A stretch of DNA of 64,000 nt. Source: Penelope pileata. Taxonomy: Eukaryota > Chordata > Aves > Galliformes > Cracidae. This document shows, in pieces, positions 22,641 to 35,500 of the stretch. The stretch spans positions 83,507-147,506 of the forward strand of contig WBMW01005472.1 in NCBI GenBank assembly GCA_013396635.1, given 5' to 3'. Below the pieces are notes generated by a model. It was not told the DNA's origin. It searched no databases and saw nothing but the letters and a program-made list of their open reading frames with translations. The translations under genes and the position numbers were made by a program. Every line of letters begins with the position of its first letter. The stretch's first letter is position 1.

Positions 22641-24483
22641 AGTGCAGTTGCAATCTACAGAATCAAAATGTAAGAATTTGTAAATAAGAAGTTAAAACAA
22701 TTCTTACGGATTGAACAATTCATGAAGATGTCCTGGAATCCTGTAGGCAACATACAGGATTTGTGGAATTGTTGTCATACTTGCTGTTCCGGTTTATTGC
22801 TCTTACAAAGCATGGAGCATTAATGAGTTGCATTATACAGGAAACACTTGTGAGTTAATCAGTGCCTCAAGTTCTTCAAGATTCCGCCCTTTCTTTCTTC
22901 CTGTCTTACAAAGAGCTGATTTTATTACTTAATTAGTTCCTCTGGTCAAGGACTATGGACCCAAGTGTTGTCAAAGTTAGCAGAAGCATCTGTCCGCTCT
23001 GTTCTCTCCCATCAGTTGTAGAGATGGACAAACAGTTGATGGTAAACGGAGCGTACTCCAGATGTGATGGGCTACTATTGTTTTACAAACTCATTGTAAC
23101 AGTTTATTTCCTTTTCTTTTTTTTTTTTAATTTTGCTGTTATTTATAAGCATTTGAGAAATACATGACAAGAACAAGTTTCAGCCAATTTCAGTCTATTG
23201 CACATTGGATCCTTGCCTTTGCTATTCATTGCTTGTCATTTTCCCTGACAAACTAGTCCTCCAAGTCACATGGGGTTGTTTCTTCTCCATTACTGGGTGA
23301 GTGGAGCTAATAAATAGTAGGGTGGAATTATGAATTATTTTCTTCTTTCTCATTCAGAAATAGAACCCTCATTTCTTTGACTTGACTATGCAAGCACAAA
23401 CCTACTCAACGCAAGTTTAATGTGTGATATTGGAAGTTCAAGATTCCCGGGCCCTTGATTCCCTCAGAAAAATAACAGATTTTTTGAAAGTCAGCAGGTA
23501 CAGTGAATATTTCAGTTTTTTTTTTTTTCTTGTCGGCTGCTTCTATGAATTTATGGTGTGAGGTCACTAGCTTAGAACAAATTTAATATTAATTCCCATT
23601 CATCAGTTTTGCAAAAAGTCTTTTTCTCAAATATTTCTTTGCTCATTTCTCAGGTAGAAAAAGAACTAAAAGATCATTACTTCTTACTATCTCTATTCTT
23701 TAATATACTTGCATAAATGTTGTTTTTCTGTTATCGTGACGTGTATTTTCTGAGGATCATCTTCACTTCTCCTGACATCTACCACAAGGAAGAATGGTAA
23801 CATCTTTTTCTACTAAAAAATGCAAACAAGCCAGAGTCAATATCCCATCAGTTAGTTTTACTGGGCTAAACAACCATCTCTGTGCATCTGCCATGTGATG
23901 GAGCTTTCTACAATTGCAGTTTGGTCTCTCTGCCTTGTTGACATTTTAATGACTTAGATTATCAGCACACACTGCAGTACTTTTCATAGTCCCACTTGTC
24001 TGTGTTTTCTGAGACTAAAATAGTCCTTGCTAGCAAGATGACATTATACTTTATCGTGTGTTTTATTTTCACTTATTGCATGCCCATTACTCTGATATTT
24101 ATGGATCCTTCAAGGATCGGCATTGCTCTGCTCCTGCCCTTTTCTTAACCTCCCTGCTAAGACTGGTCAGAATGATTTTCACACAAGGTTTTTTGTCATC
24201 AAAATACATTCTGTTTTCTGAAGATGGTTGACTTACGGCCAGCAAGAACAAAACTGAATATTTTAACCTGCCAGAAAATAAAACTCTTGCCAGTGGCTGT
24301 GTCTGCTTCCATCCATTGTGCCTGTTCTTCCCTCTCTGCTCCCAAGTGGACATCGGTTCCCACATCCATGTTATCTTCCTTCTTCATAAGCATGCACACT
24401 CCATTACTCAGGCCAGCCTTCATACCTGGAGCATACTTTCACTCTGGTTGCACCCCCACCCGCAGTTTTTCTCTGTTTTAAGA
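22641..24483. other. AT-rich DNA with T runs, no gene
   Basis: Contains short T homopolymers near 23118-23129 and 23514-23529. Open frames are short and unrecognised. Confidence 0.5.
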
Positions 24484-24565
24484 GAATCATAGAATCATAG
24501 AATGGCCTGGGTTGGAAGGGACCCCAAGGATCATCAGGTTCCAACCCCGCTGCCACAGGTAGGGC
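24484..24565 (-). mobile_element. CR1 LINE, extreme 3' fragment
   Basis: On the + strand it starts with the reverse complement of the CR1 terminal eight-base repeat (ATTCTATG units, here as GAATCATA twice). It continues with the conserved 3' untranslated segment (GGTTGGAAGGGACC then TTCCAACCCC). About 80 bases remain. CR1 copies are made by target-primed reverse transcription and are typically truncated at the 5' end, as here. The truncation point falls directly at a 13-bp tandem repeat. Confidence 0.92.
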
Positions 24566-24608
24566 AAGAAAGAGAAACAAGAAGGAGAAACAAGAAAGAG
24601 AAACAAGT
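24566..24608 (+). repeat. 13-bp tandem repeat, about 3.3 copies
   Basis: The unit AAGAAAGAGAAAC occurs three times in tandem at 24566-24604, with one A-to-G change in the second copy, followed by a partial fourth unit. It begins exactly where recognisable CR1 sequence stops. Confidence 0.9.
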
Positions 24609-26984
24609 ATAGTGGTATGATTGGGAACATAGTCAGTGTCTCATTGATAGGATTCATCATACGGCTTTCTTATTAGACCCATGGTCCTAATACTCCTTTT
24701 CTTGTCCTACACTTCTTCCCGTCTGCTTTGACTTCTCATCACCTTGGTTGCTTTCAATCAGATTCAAATCTTACCCTATTCTGGGAATGAGCACATTGTG
24801 ACTTCTTTAGACATTTTCTGGCATATAATTTACATTTTTGAGTCATAAAAATATTATTAATATTATTAAATGTTATAAATTCTAGAATATAAAGTATGGA
24901 ATATAACAATGTAAACACATTACAATAGTATCTACTAATGTAAGTAATTGTATGCAGTGTGCATCTAAGTCCTCCTTCTGAATGCTGCAGCCAGATCTTT
25001 GTTTGTTCTTCGGGTCTCTTAGGAATGGTTCTAAGGGAATTCTTGGTTATGAAAAACGATGCCCACACAGTTTCATCAGTTTTGCGCAAGAGCAGAGCTG
25101 CCCAGGCTTCGACTGGGATCTTTGCTCCACAGTGCTGTTCCTCACTGTACTCCCTCCTAAACTAAAATAATATGTTGATATATTCACATTGTGTCCAGCC
25201 TCCAGTTTATAGACAGGCGGCTGGGACAACTGCTTGGAATCTCAGGCCAGAGAAGGAAGAAGATCTTACTGGGGTGACCGCAGAAAAAGTCACCCTATTT
25301 TGGAAGGGTCTGTGTCTTGTACATTTGGGATACTGATGCTGGCTGCGCTGTTGACATTGCCACAAGCATTTGTCACCCGTTGTGAGTCACTGTATACTTT
25401 CTGGGCTGGAGAAGATACAGCTAGTTCTCTGTGGTAGCCTTCATGTCATGGTTCCAACAGAGACCATGAGGAACAACTCCACCAGGCTTATTCTCCTGTG
25501 GTGTTAACAAGTGAACAGGAAGAAGCGATAAATACTGAAGGATACAGGGACAGGCAGGTGGTCCTCTCATGGGTGTGGTTGGCACAGCTTTCATTTTCTC
25601 TGCTGCATAGAAATGAAGGCAACAGTTGAATTTGGCTGAGGGAGGCAGCAGTCAGGGGGAAAGGGAAGAAGCCAAGATCTTGCATGAGCTATTGCACTGT
25701 TGTGGGATACTGGTGGAGACTAATGCAATGCAACTGAGGCAGAAGTGGCTATGTGTAGAAGACACAATTAATGTGTCTTTCTGAAGGGTCTGGAATTGTG
25801 TATGTTCACTTTATGCAAATGGAATTGAGAGATTTCATGTCATAGTCATGAAAATCAGGGCATACAATAATTTATGTTGTTTAAAGATGAACAAGGTACT
25901 TCTCTGGCCCAGCAAACTAGGCCTTGCTATGAAACTGCTTCTAGGAAAATCTCAGAGTCTCACCATCTGATGTTTACCACATCCATGAGCCCGGGCTGAA
26001 TTATAGAGGAAAAATAGTGTTTTCCTTCCCTGGATGTCTGTGGAAAATCATTAGAAAAGGAGAGACTGCTTTTAAATTGAATCTTAATATTTTTAGAGTC
26101 AGTTTAAATAGAAATTCCCTTTCTAATTTCCTCAGTTGTTGCTCCTAGTAACTCCCTATTATGTTTTCAATTTCTGCTTAGTACCCTAGTTTTCAGAGTT
26201 GTGTAATTTTAAACTTTGAAGGAAATGTACCAGCCAGCAGCCTCGTGTTGTTGACAGTTTGTATTTTTTCTGGTATGCCATCCTGTAAATATGACTAGGT
26301 CTTATAATCTTCTGCACTACATCTTGTGAAACTCCATTAACATCCAAAGGGCTACATAGATGGAAAAATTCACTCATGGTTATTTAAGAAAATTTTATAT
26401 TCTTTATAGGTTTTTATAGGGTCTTTGACATTGTTGTATATGAGTAGCATAGCACAATATTAGTAGGAGCTACACATTTAGGAAAACCTCTTAGTATCAT
26501 TATAAAACACATTTAAAATTGTCAACACTTTTGAAATGATGATACCACTTACTTTGACCTTGATACAGAATGCATTTATTCTCCCTTCTGTATTTTATAA
26601 ACTTGTCAGCACCCTTTCTGGAGCAGAAAGAACTACAATGCATTTTTTTTTTAGTTTAGGATTCATACATAGGAAACCTCTCCATACGGTAATGAAAATA
26701 GGAAGGTGTACAATATAATGCTAATACAAACGGTGTTGCAAAATCTCACTTCAAGAACTTTTCAGAGAAAAATAAAAAGTAAATGACAAATATATTTATT
26801 TAGCAGAAGTCAAAACCACTTGATATCAGATTGTTATATATTAAGAGAAGCAGCTGCTATCTCTTTTAGATACAGCCAATGTTTCTTTTCTCATCCAAGG
26901 TACATTGACACTTTCGAGAATACGTATTACAATGACAACTGATCTGCAACAGCATTATAAATACTGTGTAAATATAACACAAGT
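24609..26984. other. AT-rich DNA, no gene recognised
   Basis: Unique sequence. A perfect octamer ATGCAAAT is at 25813-25820. The open frames are short (largest 111 codons on minus at 24754-25089) and show no family signature. A GC-richer part at 25200-25480 shows no repeat or exon I can identify. Confidence 0.5.
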
Positions 26985-27675
26985 ATCATAGAATGGCTTG
27001 GTTTGGAAGGGACCTCAAAGACCAGCTAGTTCCAACCCCCCTGCTGTGGGCAGGGCTGCCACCCACTGGATTAGGCTGCTCAGGACCCCCTCCAACCTGG
27101 CCTTGAGCACCTCCAGGGATGGGGCACCCACAGCTTCTCTGGGCAGCCTGTGCCAGTGCCTCACCACTCTCTGAGTAAAGGATTTCTTCCTAACATCCAA
27201 TCTGAATCTCCCCTCTTTTAGTTTAAAGCCATTCCCCCTTTTCCTGTCACTATCAGACTGTGTAAAAAGATCATCCTTTTCCTGTTTATAAGCTCCTTTC
27301 AAGTACTGGAAGGCTGCAATGAAGTCTCCCTGCAGCCTTCTCTTCTCCAGGCTGAACAAGCCCAAATCCCTCAGTCTTTCTTCATAGGAGAAGTGCTCCA
27401 GCCCTCTGATCATCTTTGTGGCGCACCTCTGGACCCACTCCAACAGCTCTGCATCTTCTTTTGCTGGGATCTCCAGGACTGGATGCAGTACTCCAGGTGG
27501 GGCCCTATGAGAGCAGAGCAGAAGGGGACAAGCAGCTCCCTCTCCCTGCTGCCACCCCTTTTTTGATGCAGCCCAGGATACCATTGGCTTTTCGGGCTAC
27601 AAGTGCACACTGCTGTCTCACGTCTAGCTTTTCGCCCACCACGACACCCAAGTTCTTCTCAGCAGGGCTGCTTTG
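26985..27675 (-). mobile_element. CR1 LINE, about 690 bp, 5'-truncated
   Basis: Read on the minus strand, this copy runs from the C-terminal part of the CR1 reverse-transcriptase open frame through the 3' untranslated region to the terminal ATTCTATG repeat at about 26985-26994. It lacks the upstream endonuclease and the reverse-transcriptase palm. Similarity to the consensus is high enough that long runs of the protein are readable, so this is one of the younger CR1 copies in the window. It resembles the copy at 42681-42985 closely in the shared part. Confidence 0.95.
27060..27672 (-). pseudogene. CR1 ORF2 C-terminal remnant, frameshifted
   Basis: On the minus strand the upstream part encodes LGVVVGEKLDVRQQCALVAR and then KANGILGCIKKG, the conserved segment behind the reverse-transcriptase thumb. 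After at least one frameshift comes GPHLEYCIQSW, then in another frame QRCATKMIRGLEHFSYEERL, LGLFSLEKRRLQGDFI and RGNGFKLKEGRFRLD, followed by HWHRLPREAVGAPSLE. These are hallmark CR1 motifs. The catalytic palm motif is absent because of 5' truncation, so the remnant has no activity. The longest continuous frame is 27015-27584. Confidence 0.9.
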
Positions 27676-29744
27676 AAGGAGGTCTCCCAGTTTGTACTAA
27701 TATCTGGGATTGTGGTCCACAAGTGGTTAAACAAGTATTGATACGAATGCAATACCTGATGAAGTTCTTGAAGTCACCAAGCAATGGCAATGCACATCTT
27801 TGTTTCACACTGAGAGATGACCATCAGTTTAAACAACTGATCACAGCACTGGTCTCTATTGACTGTCACATAATGAATGAGACAGAATCCTCGGGTACTC
27901 AAAATTAGTTTTGCTCTACACAACTTGCCTCACTGTTCAATCTGAATTTCTTAGATGCCCAAAGTTAGCTTTGAGATACCCTCAGAAAATCTGTCTGGAA
28001 TTTTTGGTGGTTAACCCCTTGCTTGAGATACTTTGTGCTCCAAAAGAATCAAGAGAGGCCTAAATGCCACCTAGGTCCCGAAAGATAATTCTCTCTCTCT
28101 CAAAACCATACAATTTATTTACGCATGTATTTCACTTTATTTTTTATGCTTGCAAGGCCTGTCTACTCAATGAGAACCTAATGATGAAGTTCTTCAACCT
28201 CTTGCTGGCTGCATATTCCAGCATCAGGAAAGTGGATGAAGAATGTGCCCACCAAGGTGACCGAAGCACCTAATATTAGGGGGCTACCTTGAAACGTAGG
28301 TACTGTAGGTTCAAAGTTTGTCAGGGTATCCTGATCCCTGTGGGAGTACTGTGAACAATGCAGAAACAGCAGAGAGATCACTTTAACCTGTGGTTTGAAT
28401 TTAATGTTGCTTGTGTTGCTTCCTTTTTCCCCTTTGCTGTAGTGTGAGCCAAGGGACGCCTCCTTGTTGTTTCTTGGATGCCACTCCTCCAAAACTGACT
28501 GAACACTGTTGAACTGAGCAGACTGAGGTGGCTAATGTGTAGTGCAGAGCTGGGCTCCTGCCTGCAGAAGTATAGAGTGCACATCTCTGTTTCTACAGCA
28601 GCTCTGGGCAGCTCCCTCTGCAGCATCCAGTCTGGAGGTTGGATCTCTTCCCTCCAGTGAATTCGTAGGGATCTCACACAGTAACTAACTACTTGGGTTT
28701 GCTTCCCTTTTTTTCAGTGCTGGGTGCCTGCAGTTGCAGGGCAACACAATAGGAACTTGCCCATTGTGTGCTCACAGGATGATGTGTGAGCTTTCTTCTC
28801 CTGTGATGGGTTTTTATTGTTTGTTTTCAGCTAGAGAAAATAACATAAAATAAAATGGACAGATACAAAGACGAGGTTTTATTCTACATCCAGACCTTCT
28901 GGGCAGCACACTGGGGAGACATCTCAGGGCCCTCACACGAAGTGGGGCTTGCTGTTGTCCCCCTGCCCTAAGATAACACCACCTGTATCAGCCTAATTCA
29001 GCTGTCTGCCAGACCCCTGTGGGACTCGTGTGAATGTGACACATCACTCTTTACAGATTTTTTGTGGACTTTCAGTGCAAAGTGCCTGATGTCATGAAGT
29101 GTTGGGTCAGAACCTGCTGGAGAGGAATTCCCTGGTGTGATGCTGATGGCATGTACTGTGTGGCATGGGAGGGGGCATGACAGCATGTGGATGCCATCTC
29201 ATCCAAGAATCTCTGGGAGAGTTTTAGAGGATGACTCAAGGTAGAATGAGCCATGGTTGGTGCAGCTGACAGCCGAGATTTTATTTGTTGAGTAAGCTGC
29301 CCCATCAGCTGTGCTTAGACTTCTCCCCCCAGGAAAATAAGTAAATTACTGGAGGAAGGAATTGGGTGTGAAGCAGCGCGTGTGAAATACAGATGGCAGG
29401 GTGACCATGTTCAGGGTGTAAAGCTGGACCACTGGAGTGGACACAGCCTTTGTTGCAGAGTTAAACGCTGCTCCTACATTATTAACATCCTTTCCATCTA
29501 TCCCAACAAGCTCTTACCTGAAGCTGATGGTGCTTTCAACCCAGGCTGGCAATCCTGCCTTGGTGTGTGGGTAACAACATCAGCAGTCACTTTCAGCTGA
29601 TCATCAGCCTATTCTGCAGTTAAAAAGGATGACAAGGAGTACTGTCCCCTGGGCACTGATGTTCTTCTAACACTCATGATAATTATCCTCCATACTGCAG
29701 AAATACGTGCTTTCCCAAAATTCAATGGAAAAGAGTCACAGGGA
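27676..29744. other. No gene recognised
   Basis: Unique DNA of average composition between two CR1 copies. Short open frames on both strands carry no known motif. Confidence 0.5.
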
Positions 29745-30735
29745 GGGTTAGATTCGCCAGAACTGAATCTGACCAGGGATGTCAAAGAGAGCAGTAAGGG
29801 CTTCTACAAGTAACTCAGTGACAAAAGGAAGACTAGGGAAAATTTGAGCCCTCTGCTGAATGAGATGGGGAACCTGGTAACACAGGATAATGAAAAGGCC
29901 AAGGTACTGAATGACACCTTTGCCTCAGTCTTTATCAGCAAGACTGACCTTCAGGAATGCCACATCCCAGGACCAGGTTGAAAGGCTGTGACAAGGAAAA
30001 TGCACCCTTAGTGGAATAGGATCAGATTAGGGAATACTTAAGCGAATTGGGCATACATCAGACCAAGAACCCTGATGTAACGTGCCCATCAGTGCTGAGG
30101 GAGCTCACAGATGTGATTGTGAGGCCACAATCCTTAATCGATCATGAAGGTTGGGAGAAATGCCCAAAGACTGGAGAAAAGCAAATGTCACTCACCTTCA
30201 AGAAGAAGAAGAATCTGGGGAACTAGCAGCCACTCAGCCTCACCTTGAACCCTAGGTAGGTGATGGAACTGCTCAATCTGGAAACCATTTCTTGCAAATG
30301 ACACAAAATTTCAAGGAGTGGCTGATATGCCAGAGGGCCATGTTGCCACCCACAGGGATGTCAACAGGTTGGAGAAATGGGCCGACAGGAACCTCATGAA
30401 GTCCAACATGAAATGCAGAGCTCTGCACCTGGGGGAGAACAACTCCAGGTCACCCACCTAGAAAGCAGCTTTGCAGAAAAGGAGCTGGGGGCGTGCACGA
30501 AGTTGAACACGAGATACCAATGTGCCCTTCCTGCTAAGAAGGCTAACAGTGTTCAGGGCTGCATTAGGAGGATTGTTGTCAGTAGGTCGAAGGAGGGGTT
30601 ATTTTTCCTCTACTCAACAATGATGAGGCCACAGCCGGAGTACTGTGTCAGTTTTTGGGCTCCTCAGTACAAGAGAGAGATACTGGAAAGAGTTCAGCAA
30701 AATATGTTGATATTTGTCACAACGATAAAGAACAG
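29745..30735 (+). mobile_element. Old CR1 LINE with internal deletion and missing 3' end
   Basis: On the + strand the copy begins inside the linker between the endonuclease and reverse transcriptase and reads FYK-LSDKRKTRENLSPLLN, NLVTQDNEKAKVLNDTFASVF and the following region with stops. Near 30265-30300 the sequence jumps from the reverse-transcriptase fingers to a position after the palm, so the catalytic core is deleted. It then continues into thumb-side motifs and breaks off near 30735. The 3' untranslated region and terminal repeats are missing, which is unusual for CR1 and points to a later deletion or rearrangement. It is more diverged than the copy at 26985-27675. Confidence 0.9.
30377..30735 (+). 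pseudogene. CR1 ORF2 C-terminal remnant
   Basis: An open frame of 125 codons contains LESSFAEKELGACTKL, YQCALPAKKANSVQGCIRR, RSKEGLFFLYSTMMRPQPEYC and FWAPQYKREILERVQ, all characteristic of the CR1 polyprotein behind the catalytic domain. The frame starts out of phase with the CR1 protein and enters it after a frameshift. It lacks the catalytic palm. No function is expected. Confidence 0.88.
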
Positions 30736-32473
30736 AGGTTTTGAGGCTTATTAGCCAGAGGTATCATTTATAGTAATGATTTTTTATAAATAAAGGGGTC
30801 AAATTAGAAGCATGCACTACTGCATTTTCTTTTTTCAGCACTTGGGGATCACAACACACTTTTATCGTGTGAATAAGGGGTGAAATAACAGATCCTTTTA
30901 TACCATTTTTTGAGCATACAGGATTACATCTCAGACTGTGCTGTGAAACAAAGCATAGCTCCACAAGAGCCATGACTCTTCCACCATTCTGTCCACCTCT
31001 ACCTTTCCCAAACATCCTTTCTTTCTGTATTTTTTCTAAAAGGAAAATATCTTCTAGATGGGAATGCCATGCTAACTGAATAGCTGGGCTTAAAAATGGC
31101 TAAAGTCAGCTGTTTACTAGCTACAATTTTATTTAATAAGTGATGACTGATAACGGTTATTTGCCTTCTTACTCTGAGACAGAAAATACACTTTAAACAT
31201 AAACACACGCATTGTCAAAATTATAAACATAACCTTCCCCTAAAGTGCCAAATAGAAATAAAAGTCATAATACACCTCCAATATCAGGCAAGAGATTGGG
31301 GTGGAGGGCCTGGAGAGATGGGGTATATGTTTTTCTGTGTAATGTTCCATTAACAACAGTTATGAGTGAAATTACATATGCAGCCATGCTGACATTTACA
31401 GGAATTGTTGTAGAGAACCTGAAATACATAACAGAGCAAATAAGAGATTTGGAGTTAAAAGGACACACCACACCTAGAAATTGAAGGAAACAAGTGCTGC
31501 AGCTCATGATAACACAAGCAGAGAAAGGATTACGGGTGCATCTAATGACTGCTTGGAGAGCTTTGTTTACTTGTAACTTTCAATGGGCAACTTGTCACAT
31601 AGTCCCTGGCACATTTTTGAGGTGAGAGCTTCTTTGCGTGCTTCCAGAGTGCTCTGTTCATATTCCCAAAGTGCCATGGTCCAGGTTCAGGATGCATACA
31701 TCTGGTCACACTGGGTACCAATCACATAAGACCAGGGCTGTTTTTCCTCCCTGAAGCAAAGCAGGAGCAGTGATGAGCCTACTCAAGCTTGCAGGAGGAG
31801 CTGTTCTGTATGGGGACTAACATCCAGTGATTATGCCAGAGTAACATAAAATCTAATTTTCCCTGTTCCTCTAACTTAACCCATCCTAGGAATAGGGATA
31901 CAGCAACCAGATCAGCCACACAGCACAGAAATATTGTTTTAAGTGAGAAAAATTTTATCTAGGTGCTGAAGCCAATGCTGCCTCTCTGGCAATGCTGAGT
32001 TGCTGGCCAAGATCTGGCCTGAATTATATTCACTCACAGGAACAGTTGAGGAACACTGACAGACATTGTGTCACATTTCACTTCATCGTAATTTCCTGGA
32101 TTCAGCAATTATTCCACTAATGTTTTGTTTCAAGTCTTCAAAAGAGTCTAAGTGTCTAAATTTGATTTTTCATGCATATAAATAGCCTTAAGAGTCCGTG
32201 GTCCTTTTGTACAATGGATAATGCTTCATGAGCTCACTGCAGGATGCATATCTTCTATAAATATTATTTCCATATTTGTGCTCATTAAAATATAAAACAT
32301 TAACATTTACACACACACTAATCCTATGTATTTCTCTGGGAAAATATTTTTTCAAATTATTTTTACAGACTTATTGAGATGGTGTTGACTTACAAATCAG
32401 CAACAAATGAAGGTGAGAATTCCAAAAAGGGAAATTAAGAAAATGGAAAGAAAGGAGGAAATGAGAGGTGAAG

Positions 32474-32504
<31 letters not shown>

Positions 32505-35500
32505 AAGAGATTGAACACACAGAGCAGTGAATATCAGTCTTGAAACAGAATAAGGACTGATCGCAGGAAAGACACAAGGCAGGTATGGCTTTTTGGAGAA
32601 GATACAATCAACAAGACACTCAACTTCTTGAAAGACATTTCTAAATGTTTATGCTTCTAATGTACTGCCTCCAAAAGAAAACAACATTTTCCTTAGTTAG
32701 TACCATGGCATATCAAGGCTGATAAAATTGTTAATATGGGTGCTAGGGAGAAGAGAGATTACAGTGACAGAGACTCTGATGTGTAAATCAATATAATTCT
32801 GTTGCAATAAAAGAATATTGCAAAGTGCCATGTGTGCCTTTTTGTTGACAAAGTCTGCATGATTTTTGGGGATGCTTTGAGATCACATAATTAAAGACTG
32901 TGACGGTGCAAGCACCTCCAGATTATAATGAGTTTTGTTACTCCTTTTGTGAATGTACATTTAAGCACACATTTAACTACAGACCTAGGAACCCCATGTT
33001 CCTGGATATATATGGGACAGAAGCTCTGCTGTTATATAACAGTTTGCAAAGAAAATGCAGTGAGGGCTTTTAGACAAGAAAATTGCAGGATTTAGTCCAA
33101 ATTTGAGGAATCTTTGGGTCCCTGCTTAATTACGATCCGCACTGTTAAGACAGCAGAAATAACGTTACATGAAATGAGACAATTCTTGTCTCGAAGGGCA
33201 TGCACTCTTATTATTTGATTTGTATTCTTCCTCCTTAAAATCAGTCACTGTTTATAGAGTACCCACAATATAACCAAACAGTGGGATGGAGACAGAGATT
33301 GACTAAGTGAAACCTGCCCTAAGTGTACACCCAAGAGATCAACAGAAATCAATCGTCTTGCACAGGTAGGTGGCTATACATAAAAGCTGAGAAAAATCAT
33401 ACTGGAAGCCACAGGAACACTTTCAAGTGGAAGAACTGGGGGCTGCCTACTGCAGATGCCCTTGCTGCTGGAGAGTGCAGGTATGTGTGTGCATGTGAAT
33501 CACAGAGACTGAGAGACAGACGGAGGAAGAGAAAGAACAAGATAAAGGGAGAAAAAGAGAAATGGGAAAAAGATAAATCACTAAAGACATGCAGATGCAA
33601 AAGCATAACGGTTATATTAAATTATTTTGAGCTTTTCATACAACTTACATAATTCTCAAGTAGAAAATAAAGCCATAATTTATGCACAGTTCTCCCTAGA
33701 ATAAGTAATAAAAAGAAGTTATTTTTACATCCCCCTATACTGATTGTATTTTTAGAACACTTTCTAAAATAAGTGGAGAATTCAATCCTACTCTCTGAGG
33801 CATGTCAATTTATGCCCACATAGTGGAAAGATTGAACCCTAAGTGCAGATCATGACATTCTGCTGTGATAAAAGCTGTTTCTGTTTGCTTTAACATTCAT
33901 GCATAGTGGTAAATGCCACCTGTGACACATTGGGATAAGTATAACTATTTCTATTGCATCCAGTGATTGCAATATGCTGAAAGTTGCTTCTGAAAGTTAC
34001 CTGACTTTCTCTGCTTGGATAAGTTAATTCTCTTCAAGCGTTTTAAGACAGGAGAAGGCAGTCAAGCTACAGATACAAATAAATTTCACTTGCCAGGAGG
34101 TTCTTTTTCAGAACAAGATATCAATTAACAAAAAAATAATACGTGCCGTAGCTGAGAATCAATCTGTTATCTGTGTAGGCATGTGCTTATTTCTAACCCT
34201 GCCCAGGAAAAGCTTTGGACTCTTACTTAGATCCTTCAAAGTGCCTGTAGACATTGTTTAATCAGTTCTATGTTGAACATCCATTCGCCCTACCATTTCA
34301 CCATGTGTTTTTATGCATGTAAGGACATGTATATGTTACTAATTAAGATTTGAGTAGAAAACTGTCCTTCGGTCTACTCTGTTTATTACCTCTCAGACAT
34401 TAGGCTTTACTTGCACCATCAAGTACGCTTGTTTCTATGATTAAGTCACTGTCTGTAGCTGTGAAGACAGAATCAGAAACTTCCAGAACCCTTTAAATAA
34501 ATGACAATCTGATTGCTCAAGAAGCCTAAACATGTCTCACAATATTATATTGACAGAGATAAGGTCTATAAAATTTCTGTGCTACTAGTGGCATGATTCT
34601 TTTCGTATGGTGTGAAAACTGGGAGAGGGCAGAAGAGTGGCAACCTGCCTTCCCATGAGCTCTTTTACCACTTTTCCAACTGTCTCTTCATTCTCCAGGT
34701 GTCTCCTGATTCAGAAAGCTGTTCATAACAACCACGGACCTCCCAAAGAAGCCTGTATACTTGTTTTTGGCTGACCTTGGTGACTACTGTAACTGTTATT
34801 TATTAACCAGCTTTTCAGGTGGGGAACCAGCTGTTCTGTTTGACTGGGAGCTCACAAGGTTCTGTTTCTCACATGGGGCTCCTGGACATCGTGATAGCCT
34901 ATGTTGTGAATAACAGGGCAGCCACAAACTTTCTTCTGTGCTGGCTGTTCAGGTCCTTGACTGTTGTAAAGATGAACTGTCAGGTTCCAGCTCCAGAAAT
35001 GCTTCCTGCTCCCTCCTCTGTGCTGCAGCTCCATCTGGCCTAGTTTTGAAGCATGGCGGACAGTGGATGTGAACAGCTAAAACTTCCTTGATAGACAAGA
35101 CAATGTGCCCTTCCTGATATTAATTTATAGAGACCACAAACTCTTCAGGAATTTAATCCAGGCGAGCATGAAAACAAATAGTGAGTAAATAAATGAAAAT
35201 GGCATTTCATTAAATTTTGCTCAAAAACTGTTTTTGTCCTTGATCTACATTTTGTTAGTCTGCTTACACTTCTCGGTGTGTTTCCTACTGAATTAGCTAT
35301 CTAGTTCTATAGGTACTAATATATGCGCATGCATGCATTATCTATATATTTCTTGTTTGCTAAACCTGAAGTAATTTATGTAATTATACACATAATATAT
35401 TTTATCCAAATACACAAAGAAGATTATTTTATTTTAAATGCCACTTAGGATCTGGATTTAACTTAAACCACTACTTAGTCTATCTTCCTTAATAGGATAC

